IMG/VR virus record: IMGVR_UViG_3300025383_000015
Location: 1-64,000 of that record
Length of the DNA: 64,000 bases
Direction: 5' to 3' (one strand)
Origin: a virus
A program made the position numbers and the translations under genes. Under the pieces are notes generated by a model that was not told where the DNA came from, did not search any database, and worked only from the letters and a program-made list of their open reading frames with translations. Positions 31,416 to 38,762 of this stretch are shown piece by piece (position 1 is the first letter of the stretch; every line of letters begins with the position of its first letter).

Positions 31416-32158
31416 CAGACTCATTCTACTTAACGCGGTTAAAGCACTACTACGAGAACAACCAGTACTCAACCAAACAAGGTGACGTCACTTACTCTAC
31501 TTATATCAATCGTAAACACTTAGGTAACACTGCAGAGATCAAATACTCCGAGATCTCCTACAGCGAAGAGACATACAAGGGTCATCAATTGATCATTCGT
31601 AAGGTCACTACCAACTGGGCATTCGTTCTTGAGAATGGTCACTGCGGTAGGTTCAGTGAAGATCAAGCAAAGGCTTTACCAGATCGTGGAGAGTGGCAGA
31701 CAGAGACAAGTTATTCAGCCTATGCATGGCGCATTCGAGATCGTGACGTTGAACCAGAGATACTAGATCATCTTTGGGGAAATGACCGATTCATCGTGGA
31801 TAACTACACAACTAACTCGCAGAAGCAGACAACGAGCAAAGCAAAGAAGCGCATCGATATTGAGGCGGTTCTTCTTGATCACAAGTCAGTGCTTAACGAG
31901 TTAGCAGGAAATCTAGTGTGGGGTAAACCAACTACTCAGCCTTACAACCTCAAGGTGCATGACTGGGTATGGATTCAAGCGCATGGCAGATTACGCAACG
32001 GCGTAGTTGTAGGCACTCAGGGTCGCAGGTTCATCGTAGGCTACACGACTCCCAGCAACCCTCACACCATGAAGTACAAGACACTCAACCTCTCTGACAT
32101 ATATGTTGTAGAGGGAGATCTCATCGAAACACAGGCACACAACTTCGTAAGAATATAA
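31412..32158 (+). CDS. Unknown protein (248 aa)
   Basis: 248 residues. Overlaps the previous gene by 4 nt. N-terminal aromatic/Tyr-rich beta segments and a C-terminal SH3-like beta segment (VHDWVWIQAHGRLRNGVVVG and RRFIVGYTTPSN). Short RNA/DNA- or protein-binding SH3/KOW-like folding is possible. No known family. Confidence 0.65.
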   Translation: MTDSFYLTRLKHYYENNQYSTKQGDVTYSTYINRKHLGNTAEIKYSEISYSEETYKGHQLIIRKVTTNWAFVLENGHCGRFSEDQAKALPDRGEWQTETSYSAYAWRIRDRDVEPEILDHLWGNDRFIVDNYTTNSQKQTTSKAKKRIDIEAVLLDHKSVLNELAGNLVWGKPTTQPYNLKVHDWVWIQAHGRLRNGVVVGTQGRRFIVGYTTPSNPHTMKYKTLNLSDIYVVEGDLIETQAHNFVRI

Positions 32159-32173
32159 GAATAGGAGCATGAC

Positions 32174-32428
32174 ATGAAAGTCAAAGAATTAATTGCGCAG
32201 TTAAATCGCGACCTCAAACCAGATGAAGAGATCATCGTGGCGTACTGGGACAAAGCAACAGTCGAGAGTTATGCAGAAGTAACTCTTACCGATAACCAAT
32301 GGACTGACATCGTTGCTGAGCAAGACAGATACGAGTCAATCGAACTTGATCGATTCGGTGAGCAACTTCAAGAGACCGCTACGGAAGTCGGTAAGTCAAT
32401 CTATGAAGAGGAGGAAAGTAATGCCTGA
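32174..32428 (+). CDS. Unknown acidic protein (84 aa)
   Basis: 84 residues. N-terminal KVKELIAQLNRDLKPDEEII is a conserved small phage module; the C-terminal half is acidic. AGGAG before the ATG. Unknown. Confidence 0.65.
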   Translation: MKVKELIAQLNRDLKPDEEIIVAYWDKATVESYAEVTLTDNQWTDIVAEQDRYESIELDRFGEQLQETATEVGKSIYEEEESNA

Positions 32429-32585
32429 CAGCATTCATGCAGGGATAGTGCACGACTTAGAGGCAGAGGAGTATCACTACACATGCTCTACCTGTAGCAC
32501 ACAACTCTATGCACCCACTAAGGTTGAGATTCAAGATGCAATACCCAGACATACTAAAAGCAAGGACTGCTTAGGAGGCTATTAA
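32421..32585 (+). CDS. Small zinc-binding protein (54 aa)
   Basis: 54 residues from ATG 32421, overlapping the previous gene by 8 nt. YHYTCSTCSTQLYAP, then HTKSKDCLGG, gives CxxC and a His/Cys pair. Stop overlaps the next start (TAATG). Confidence 0.6.
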   Translation: MPDSIHAGIVHDLEAEEYHYTCSTCSTQLYAPTKVEIQDAIPRHTKSKDCLGGY

Positions 32586-32839
32586 TGAACCCCCCATACA
32601 ACGGCACGCAACTCTGTGCTCAAGTAGACCCAGAGGTGTTCTTCCCAATCAATAATTTTGAAAGGGCAGACAACATCGCTACGGCAATAAGTATCTGTAT
32701 TCAATGCCCACTTCTAAAAGAGTGTAGAGAGTATGCAGATTCACTGCCAGAGGTCTTTGGTGTATGGGGTGGCAAGATGTACGAAGTAAACATGTGGAAG
32801 AAAGAGATCACAAGGAAACCAATAGGGAGGGCTTCATAG
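32585..32839 (+). CDS. WhiB-like transcription factor
   Basis: 84 residues. Four Cys (in QLCAQ, and ICIQCPLLKECREYA) with the canonical C-x2-C-x5-C spacing bind a [4Fe-4S] cluster, and FGVWGGKMYE is the WhiB GVWGG turn that contacts the sigma factor. WhiB-like proteins are specific to actinobacteria and their phages. It probably switches host or phage transcription. It lacks the basic AT-hook tail of some homologues and keeps a short basic end. Confidence 0.88.
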   Translation: MNPPYNGTQLCAQVDPEVFFPINNFERADNIATAISICIQCPLLKECREYADSLPEVFGVWGGKMYEVNMWKKEITRKPIGRAS

Positions 32840-33009
32840 TGGGCTATGCAGAAGTAATACGAGTAACACCAGAGCAATTAGATCTCTGCGACTCATGCAG
32901 TAACCAAGGCATGATCGACTCAGGTCACACTATCTATAGCAACTCAGGTGAGAGGTTGATCTTTATCTGCTTCAATTGCAAAGAAAAGATTCAGCGAGGA
33001 GAAGTATGA
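32839..33009 (+). CDS. Small zinc-ribbon protein (56 aa, GTG start)
   Basis: 56 residues from GTG 32839 overlapping the WhiB stop. LCDSCSNQGMIDSGHTIYSN and FICFNCKEKI give two CxxC pairs of a zinc ribbon. Likely regulatory; unknown. Confidence 0.6.
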   Translation: MGYAEVIRVTPEQLDLCDSCSNQGMIDSGHTIYSNSGERLIFICFNCKEKIQRGEV

Positions 33010-33326
33010 GCCAAGAGGCAACCGAGTTAAAAAAAGCACTGATCATTGCCAGTGAGTTTATTAAGATCGCTCGTGGATTCAAGGTTGAGTCAGAGCGTGC
33101 TAATGGCTTACCGCCAGAGATCACAGAGCATTTAGCAAACGATCATCTTGATCGCGTTCTATCAGAGAACAACATAGAGCCAGAGATGATCATCTGGGGG
33201 CTGATGAAGATTATTGAGATTCTTCTTGCCTACACAGACCAATCAGTAGAAGAACTAACTGAGACTATCGATAAATTTGTCGAATACCTAAAGTCACAGG
33301 AGACAACCAATGAAGATCAATCTTAG
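33006..33326 (+). CDS. Helical protein, unknown (106 aa)
   Basis: 106 residues from ATG 33006, overlapping the previous gene by 4 nt. Mostly amphipathic helices. No domain recognised. Between zinc ribbon and excisionase-like gene. Confidence 0.6.
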   Translation: MSQEATELKKALIIASEFIKIARGFKVESERANGLPPEITEHLANDHLDRVLSENNIEPEMIIWGLMKIIEILLAYTDQSVEELTETIDKFVEYLKSQETTNEDQS

Positions 33327-33340
33327 GAGAGTAATCAAGC

Positions 33341-33523
33341 ATGAGCGAATGGCTTACATATACAGACATCGCAAAATTAACGGGTCTAAAGTACGACACG
33401 ATCTACAGACATCGAAAGCGAAACACCCTTCCAGAGCCAGATCTACAGATCGGCAACAAACCACTCTGGAGCAAGTCAACGATTGATACATGGATAACCA
33501 AACGAGAGAGCAAAGGTAACTAA
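33341..33523 (+). CDS. Excisionase-like HTH protein
   Basis: 60 residues. MSEWLTYTDIAKLTGLKYDT followed by IYRHRKRNTLPEPD and WSKSTIDTWI is a winged-helix/MerR-like HTH_17 domain, the form of phage excisionases. It lies 270 nt before the integrase on the same strand. Likely helps the integrase excise the prophage; a regulator of the attachment-site region is also possible. Confidence 0.65.
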   Translation: MSEWLTYTDIAKLTGLKYDTIYRHRKRNTLPEPDLQIGNKPLWSKSTIDTWITKRESKGN

Positions 33524-33524
33524 C

Positions 33525-33689
33525 ATGGCAACCCGATACGAGATTGACGTTGATGTCATGGTTGATCGCATTCGAGTCAACCTGTTCGATAAGAAGAGCA
33601 AAGCGGTAGCAGTAGGTAGTGGCACCACGATCGTAGAAGCATTCACTGATGCCTACGATCTCATCACCACTCAAGTACTGGAGGTATAA
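33525..33689 (+). CDS. Unknown small protein (54 aa)
   Basis: 54 residues (MATRYEIDVDVMVDRIRVNL...). Starts 1 nt after the previous stop. A small beta-alpha sequence, with the acidic Asp/Ile-rich beginning. No family recognised. Confidence 0.5.
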   Translation: MATRYEIDVDVMVDRIRVNLFDKKSKAVAVGSGTTIVEAFTDAYDLITTQVLEV

Positions 33690-33741
33690 CTAACTTCTGG
33701 GTTCTCTATGTATCTCGATACCCAGACTTTGACTATCGATC

Positions 33742-33768
33742 TACTGGTGGGTAATGTACTGACCAGTA
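33742..33768 (+). other. Inverted repeat upstream of integrase
   Basis: TACTGGT and ACCAGTA form a 7-bp inverted repeat around 13 nt, in the 94-nt gap before the integrase. It could be an integrase/excisionase binding site (attP neighbourhood) or an operator. No tRNA 3' fragment that would mark attP was found here. Confidence 0.35.
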
Positions 33769-33789
33769 ACAGGCTACGAGGAGGTGGCT

Positions 33790-35067
33790 ATGGCTTATGT
33801 AGTGCAACGCGGTAAGCGATTTACCGCCTATTATCGTCTCAACGGCAAACGCCTCTCGGCTGGCACATGGGATTCCTATGCCAAGGCTGAGGCTTCGGCT
33901 ATGAAGGCTGAGGTTCTGGGCTTCTCAGAGCCTTCTGGGGCTGATTCCAGCCTTGCCACATACTTCACCAAGTGGCTCAAGACGGCTGATCTTATGCCGA
34001 TCACCAAGAAGCACTATGAATTAACTTTTCGAACATACGTTCTAAATCGCCTAGGCTCTCATGAAGTAACTTCCATTTCGGCCAAACAGATTCGAAAGTT
34101 ACTTAGTGATCTTAGACTCGAGGGCGTTAAGCCTGCCACGCTGGGACAGATCAAAGCATGCCTAGGGTCAGCCTTCGCCTCTCTCGTGGAGAATGAGGAG
34201 ATAGCGGTCAATCCCACCCATGGCATCAAGGTCAAGGTCAACCAGCCAGACCTGCACAATGTCCTAGAGCCTGCCGAATTCAAGAAGATACTAAGTAACT
34301 TACCTGGCGGAACCGGTTCCGGTGCAAAGTTACTTGCCAAGATGCTCGTTCTTTCTGGTGCTCGCTTTGGTGAGGCTACAGAACTCAGGGTAAAAGACTT
34401 CAATTTTAACTCTGGCGAGGTATTTATCCAGAGACGCGTGAGTGAATTGGGCGCAACCTACAACTCTGGCGAGAGATTCAAGGTTATAGATGCCACCAAG
34501 TCGGGCAGAAAACGCTCAATAACACTCTCAAAAGCCCTATTACATGAGATTAAAGCGTATGTCCTAGCAAAAGACCTACAAAAAGATGACCTACTCTTCC
34601 CAAGGAGCATCGTGTTAACGGCAGGTAAACTAGAACCTTCACGCGAGATCGATACTTCGCAGCCATACGCTGCGGGGGGAAAACGCTTCAAGCATGGAAC
34701 GCTATACTCCTACACCCATGGTGGCTGTAGATGCCAAGCCTGCAGGGAGGCAGTGCGAAAGCACCGCCAAGCCAAGGCAAGGTCAAAGGTAAAGCAGACC
34801 ATGACCAACGATAAGAGCCACTTACCGCGTGGAGTCTGGAGAACTACATGGAACCAAGCAATAGCCAAGTCAGGAATTGGCTGGACTCCTAGAACCCATG
34901 ACCTCCGTCATGCCAACGCCACCCTGTTGTTAAAGAACGGGGTAGACGTACATGAGGTCAAGGAACGTCTAGGTCACCAGTCAATTAAAACAACGGAGAG
35001 GTATTTACACCGCCTCCGTCACCAGCAGTCAACGGCAGGAGAACTCGCCAATGACTTTATGGAGTGA
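33790..35067 (+). CDS. Tyrosine integrase with inserted GCRC-motif domain
   Basis: 425 residues from ATG 33790, five nt after AGGAGG. An N-terminal arm-binding domain (KRFTAYYRLNGKRLSAGTWD), SAM-like domain, then a catalytic domain with Arg in SGARFGEATELR, HxxR in THDLRHANATLLLK and Tyr in SIKTTERYLHRL. The insert FKHGTLYSYTHGGCRCQACR occupies roughly residues 298-320 between catalytic motifs. This short HGT...GCRCxxCR pattern recurs in actinobacterial proteins. Integrates the genome into a host site; the att core is not identified. Confidence 0.9.
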   Translation: MAYVVQRGKRFTAYYRLNGKRLSAGTWDSYAKAEASAMKAEVLGFSEPSGADSSLATYFTKWLKTADLMPITKKHYELTFRTYVLNRLGSHEVTSISAKQIRKLLSDLRLEGVKPATLGQIKACLGSAFASLVENEEIAVNPTHGIKVKVNQPDLHNVLEPAEFKKILSNLPGGTGSGAKLLAKMLVLSGARFGEATELRVKDFNFNSGEVFIQRRVSELGATYNSGERFKVIDATKSGRKRSITLSKALLHEIKAYVLAKDLQKDDLLFPRSIVLTAGKLEPSREIDTSQPYAAGGKRFKHGTLYSYTHGGCRCQACREAVRKHRQAKARSKVKQTMTNDKSHLPRGVWRTTWNQAIAKSGIGWTPRTHDLRHANATLLLKNGVDVHEVKERLGHQSIKTTERYLHRLRHQQSTAGELANDFME

Positions 35068-35074
35068 TGAAACT

Positions 35075-35695
35075 ATGAAAGCAATATCAAAAGCAAGAGT
35101 CATGCTGGGAACTATCTCAGCATCGGCAGTAGCACTATCGGTTATGATCGGGTTTTCAGCCCCAGCCATAGCCCCAAGCAACGCACAAGCACTAGAGGCA
35201 AAGATGCTCGTCCTCAAGCAGTACGAGAACGTGGCAGTCTTTCAACCTACTCAACTAGTCAGCCTCTTGAAAGCCACAGGTTTTCAAGGACAAGCACTAG
35301 AAGATGCTTGGGCGATCGCTATGAAAGAATCACATGGAAATGCGCTTGATTACAATGGCAACATTCATACTGGAGATAACTCGTATGGACTGTTCCAAAT
35401 CAACATGCTTGGCTCTATGGGCGCAGATAGAAGAGCCTATTATGGTTTAGCGTATAACGCTCAACTGCTAAATCCTGTGAGTAATGCCAAGGTTGCTTAT
35501 CTTATGAGCAATGGTGGCAAAGATTGGAGTGCATGGAAAGGTCTGCATACTCAAGCCGTAAAGACTTGGTTAGCGCAGTACCCATACAAAGCGACACCTC
35601 AGGTACACAAAGCAGTAGCAAAGGCAAAAGTAAAGATCAAGACTGTAGGTCATCAGATCAAAGCAAGTCGCAAGACAAAGCCTAAGAAGAAGTAG
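35075..35695 (+). CDS. Secreted lysozyme/transglycosylase-like protein
   Basis: 206 residues. A signal peptide (VMLGTISASAVALSVMIGFS, cut after APAIA or nearby) is followed by an SLT/lysozyme-like domain: the catalytic Glu lies in WAIAMKESHGNALDYNGN, then GDNSYGLFQINMLGSMGADR. The last 40 residues are Lys/Arg-rich (KASRKTKPKKK). Start at ATG 35075 is chosen because it gives a clean signal peptide. Probably hydrolyses peptidoglycan in the host envelope, possibly for superinfection exclusion or cell-wall remodelling in a lysogen. Confidence 0.75.
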   Translation: MKAISKARVMLGTISASAVALSVMIGFSAPAIAPSNAQALEAKMLVLKQYENVAVFQPTQLVSLLKATGFQGQALEDAWAIAMKESHGNALDYNGNIHTGDNSYGLFQINMLGSMGADRRAYYGLAYNAQLLNPVSNAKVAYLMSNGGKDWSAWKGLHTQAVKTWLAQYPYKATPQVHKAVAKAKVKIKTVGHQIKASRKTKPKKK

Positions 35696-35705
35696 GAGCA
35701 CGAGA

Positions 35706-35723
35706 GCCCCTCGCAAGAGGGGC
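35706..35723 (+). terminator. Hairpin after lysozyme-like gene
   Basis: GCCCCTC and GAGGGGC pair around a GCAA (GNRA) tetraloop, directly after the gene. No obvious T tract. Very stable; may end or stabilise the transcript. Confidence 0.55.
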
Positions 35724-35746
35724 ATCTCATCACATCGGAGCACACT

Positions 35747-36157
35747 ATGAGTACTAATTGGAATTACCAATACCACGAGTGGAAGAAAAAGCGCCAAGAT
35801 ACAGAGCGCAGAGTTAAGAGTCAGTGGGTGCAACCTGAGTTGCCATACAACACTGTAAGTCCCCACCAGCAATCTGCTCAAGAACAATTTTTTAGTCACG
35901 TATCTAAATCCAACAGAATAAGCGATAGAGACTTTCATGATTTATTCTGGAATCATCTTGTGCACGTAGGTTGGCGAATAGATACAGACAGTTGCATAGT
36001 ACTTACCTGTCTAAAATGTGATCAGTCTCTATTTTCAGTAGACATCAACACAATTGACAAAATGGAACAAACAAAGACTTCTTATTTAAGAAACCCAAAA
36101 GAGCACATTAGTCGGCATACATGCAAAGAGGAGGGCAATGATGCAGTGCGGGAATAA
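35747..36157 (+). CDS. Unknown zinc-type protein (136 aa)
   Basis: 136 residues. A long basic N terminus (NYQYHEWKKKRQDTERRVKS) and a C-terminal zinc motif with TCLKCDQSLF and HISRHTCKEEG. Resembles phage proteins of unknown function. Overlaps the next gene in another frame. Confidence 0.6.
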   Translation: MSTNWNYQYHEWKKKRQDTERRVKSQWVQPELPYNTVSPHQQSAQEQFFSHVSKSNRISDRDFHDLFWNHLVHVGWRIDTDSCIVLTCLKCDQSLFSVDINTIDKMEQTKTSYLRNPKEHISRHTCKEEGNDAVRE

Positions 36158-36347
36158 AAAAGCCTATCCAACCAAGTACAAGGCAGATAGAGCCTTAGGT
36201 ATCATTTGGAAGGTAAGCATCAGTACACAATCAACACGAACACGACCTTGTAGGTCATACCAGTGCAGTGAGTGTCATAAGTGGCACTTAACTAGCAGGT
36301 ACGATGTTGATCTCAAGGTAACGCAAGAAAGCCCTACCAAAAGGTAG
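36141..36347 (+). CDS. Phage zinc-finger protein (68 aa)
   Basis: 68 residues from ATG 36141 (GGAGGG 6-11 nt upstream); a second ATG at 36138 is in frame. CGNKKAYPTKYKADRALGI and PCRSYQCSECHKWHLTSR form a Cys/His finger pattern common in actinophage small proteins. It overlaps the previous gene by 17 nt and ends inside the bidirectional terminator. Confidence 0.6.
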   Translation: MQCGNKKAYPTKYKADRALGIIWKVSISTQSTRTRPCRSYQCSECHKWHLTSRYDVDLKVTQESPTKR

Positions 36348-36352
36348 GGCTT
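36329..36352. terminator. Bidirectional terminator between convergent operons
   Basis: AAGCCCTACC and GGTAGGGCTT form a 10-bp stem around AAAA. T-rich downstream on the plus strand (TTCTTGTT) and A-rich/T-rich reading on the minus strand (AAAGAACG region). Exactly between the rightward genes and the leftward NrdH gene. Confidence 0.8.
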
Positions 36353-36356
36353 CTTG

Positions 36357-36578
36357 TTATTTAATTAACTCGTTAAGTTTATCTAGCCTAAAGCCTGACC
36401 ACGAGTCGGTCTCAGTGACCACTACAGGTGCAGACCTGTAGCCTTTCTCTTCAATCAACGGCATGATTTCAGGAGAGTCTGCAATCATCTTTGCCTCAAA
36501 CTCTATGCTCTTCATAGTAAGAAAGCGCTTAGTACTTTCACACTGAGAGCAATTTGGATTACTGTAAACAGTGATCAT
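36357..36578 (-). CDS. nrdH: NrdH-like redoxin
   Basis: 73 residues. VYSNPNCSQCESTKRFL has the redox C-x2-C (Cys9, Cys12) and YRSAPVVVTETDSWSGFRLD the cis-Pro and FRxD-type end of NrdH redoxins. It overlaps the reductase gene by 4 nt and thus is its likely electron donor. Reduces disulfides of the ribonucleotide reductase. Confidence 0.85.
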   Translation of the reverse strand: MITVYSNPNCSQCESTKRFLTMKSIEFEAKMIADSPEIMPLIEEKGYRSAPVVVTETDSWSGFRLDKLNELIK

Positions 36579-38590
36579 TGATTATCCTTCACAAGTTTAA
36601 TCTCACATGCATCAGTAGTGCAGTAAGCCTCACCAATAGCATCAATAGCCATACCAGCATAGACACCAGCGAAGTCGATTGGGAAGAGAGCCTTACAAGC
36701 CTCCTCGTACTCTTCCTCTGTGATCTGTGTGTACGGCATTTGTGGGTAGACATCATTCATCATAGGCAAGAATGAGACAGTCTTTAGTTGTCCGTCATAC
36801 ATGTGCAAAGCCGTACCAATAGCAGATGCCTCTGTCTCTGGGTCAAAAGATACAGTGACAGATACAGAGTTATCTGACCAGTATCGTTGAGCCGTAGCAG
36901 CAAGAGCCATCTTCTCGTAAATAGATACGTCCTTCTCAGAACGCTTGGCTTCGCTCTTGATTGGGAAGAACACAACAGAAGTTCCCTTTGGATCTTCATT
37001 GGCTGGCTCAATACGATAGTTAGCCATAGTAAAGAGAGCAAGCATTGGGTCGTTATTACGGAAGCGGATTGCACGATTGAAGTACTGACCGCCAACAGTC
37101 CAGTGAACTCCTGGAGATTCACCTGCGAGGATAGAGACTGTGCCTGATGGCTTTACAGTTGTAGTCTTAATTGACTCACGAATACCAAGCCATTCAGAGT
37201 AAGACTTGTCATAGCCCTGAATAACTTTGTAGCCCTCGTCCATCCATGAACGAAGAACTGGCAAGCCCTTGTTATCTGCAAAGTTAGCAACGCCAGAGAT
37301 CGATGTACCGATACGGCGATTGCGTTGCATGATTGCGTTGGTCTCTTCCCAGTGGGTAGGGAGAAGAGTGACAGTCTTTGCATAGAGGTAAGCAAACTTA
37401 AGAGTGCGCTTGAAGTCCTCAAGATCGGTATGACGATTGAGGTATGTCTCAACCAAAGTACAGCACTCATAAGACTCAAGAGATTGTTCGGCGCATGGGT
37501 TATAGCCTGAGATGCGCCAGTCTTTGTTGTTCTCTGGATCTGCAAGTCGTCCATACTTACGAGAGACATCCATCCAGATAACTCCAGGCTCTCCGTTACG
37601 GGAAATTCCCTCGATGATAGGGGAAAGATCCTGACCTACTGATACTTCTACAGAGTTGTTGGACATCCAGCCATAGGCAGCACGCTCTGGATACATCTCA
37701 TAGTTCTTAAGGTTCAAGAACTTCTCATCATCAATACGACCCATAAGAAGTTCTGCAGAACGGCGAACGTTTCCAGAGACTACGCATACACCGATGCGGT
37801 TACCGATATCTGCAATATCCGTGCGAGTAAGTAACTCACCAGCACGGCCCGCAAACATAGAAGTTACTTCTTTGTGGAACTCGATGAGGGAGTCGGGGCC
37901 AGCCGCAGTTCCGCCAAATGTCTTGATCGGCTCTCCTGCTGGTCGGATTTGGCTGTAGTCAAAGACAGGCCTCTTCTGATCTGGCTTAAGGAAGGAATTG
38001 ATGAGGGCGGCTGATGACTCGACCCAGCCCTCGCGTGTGTCGGGAATGATGTAGTCGTATTCGCCTTGTGGCTCATAGATTGTGAACTCCTTATCTGCGC
38101 CCTTATCATCGAAGCCAACGCCCACACCGAGCATTGAGGCTTCCATAAGAAAGGCAAATGGTTTTGCTGGATCTGTCTTTGTCATCGAACCTGTCGAGAC
38201 AAAGGCGCAGTTCTGCAACGCTGCAGAGTTACGTTGTTCGTTAACAATAGGTGTACCCATAACCCAGAGACCACGTCCTGGAGGTGTCCACTTCAATTCA
38301 AATAGGCGATCGAACGCTTCCTTAGCCGAGGCTGCAGCCTTGGCATCAGACCATGGCAGGCGGTTTAACTTGGCGTGATCTTTTTGAAGGGAGTACATGC
38401 CATTGATGACTCGCTCGCATACATCTACCCATGTCTCCTTCGTACCATCTGCCTTGAGGCGTGAATAGGTGCGGAGATAGGTGATCTCACCGACTGAATT
38501 TCCTGCAGCATCTTGGTAGCCAAATGGCGCCTTCTTCGTCCTGTACGGAGCGATGAAGTCGTCAGCCAACTTGAATGAAAATAACGACAT
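36575..38590 (-). CDS. nrdJ: B12-dependent (class II) ribonucleoside-triphosphate reductase
   Basis: 671 residues. The active-site segment NPCAEQSLESYECCTLVETY matches the class II monomeric triphosphate reductase (RTPR type), where NPC supplies the thiyl Cys and E the acid. MQRNRRIGTSISGVANFADN and VKPSGTVSILAGESPGVH are further RTPR motifs, and the C-terminal CTTDACEIKL supplies the redox Cys pair reached by NrdH. Makes deoxynucleotides for phage DNA with adenosylcobalamin. The gene group is preceded by a 172-nt intergenic region with RBS AGGG before ATG 38590, where a promoter is likely. Confidence 0.9.
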   Translation of the reverse strand: MSLFSFKLADDFIAPYRTKKAPFGYQDAAGNSVGEITYLRTYSRLKADGTKETWVDVCERVINGMYSLQKDHAKLNRLPWSDAKAAASAKEAFDRLFELKWTPPGRGLWVMGTPIVNEQRNSAALQNCAFVSTGSMTKTDPAKPFAFLMEASMLGVGVGFDDKGADKEFTIYEPQGEYDYIIPDTREGWVESSAALINSFLKPDQKRPVFDYSQIRPAGEPIKTFGGTAAGPDSLIEFHKEVTSMFAGRAGELLTRTDIADIGNRIGVCVVSGNVRRSAELLMGRIDDEKFLNLKNYEMYPERAAYGWMSNNSVEVSVGQDLSPIIEGISRNGEPGVIWMDVSRKYGRLADPENNKDWRISGYNPCAEQSLESYECCTLVETYLNRHTDLEDFKRTLKFAYLYAKTVTLLPTHWEETNAIMQRNRRIGTSISGVANFADNKGLPVLRSWMDEGYKVIQGYDKSYSEWLGIRESIKTTTVKPSGTVSILAGESPGVHWTVGGQYFNRAIRFRNNDPMLALFTMANYRIEPANEDPKGTSVVFFPIKSEAKRSEKDVSIYEKMALAATAQRYWSDNSVSVTVSFDPETEASAIGTALHMYDGQLKTVSFLPMMNDVYPQMPYTQITEEEYEEACKALFPIDFAGVYAGMAIDAIGEAYCTTDACEIKLVKDNQ

Positions 38591-38762
38591 TGATATACCC
38601 TATTTCTTTACTTGTATAAATACCCTGAACTTTTGGGGCTCTAATTGTGAGGCAACGAAACATACCATGCACCTGTTAAGAAGCAAGTTTGACAAGTGCT
38701 GGGACAAAAGGGTAAACGACTACCCAGTTTCATACCTGTTAGTATGCTGTTATCAGATACTA

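Noticed and set aside
33690-33789. attP identified by tRNA homology
   Set aside because: No tRNA 3'-end sequence visible near the integrase; the phage tRNA-Gln lies 10 kb away and forms a full cloverleaf.
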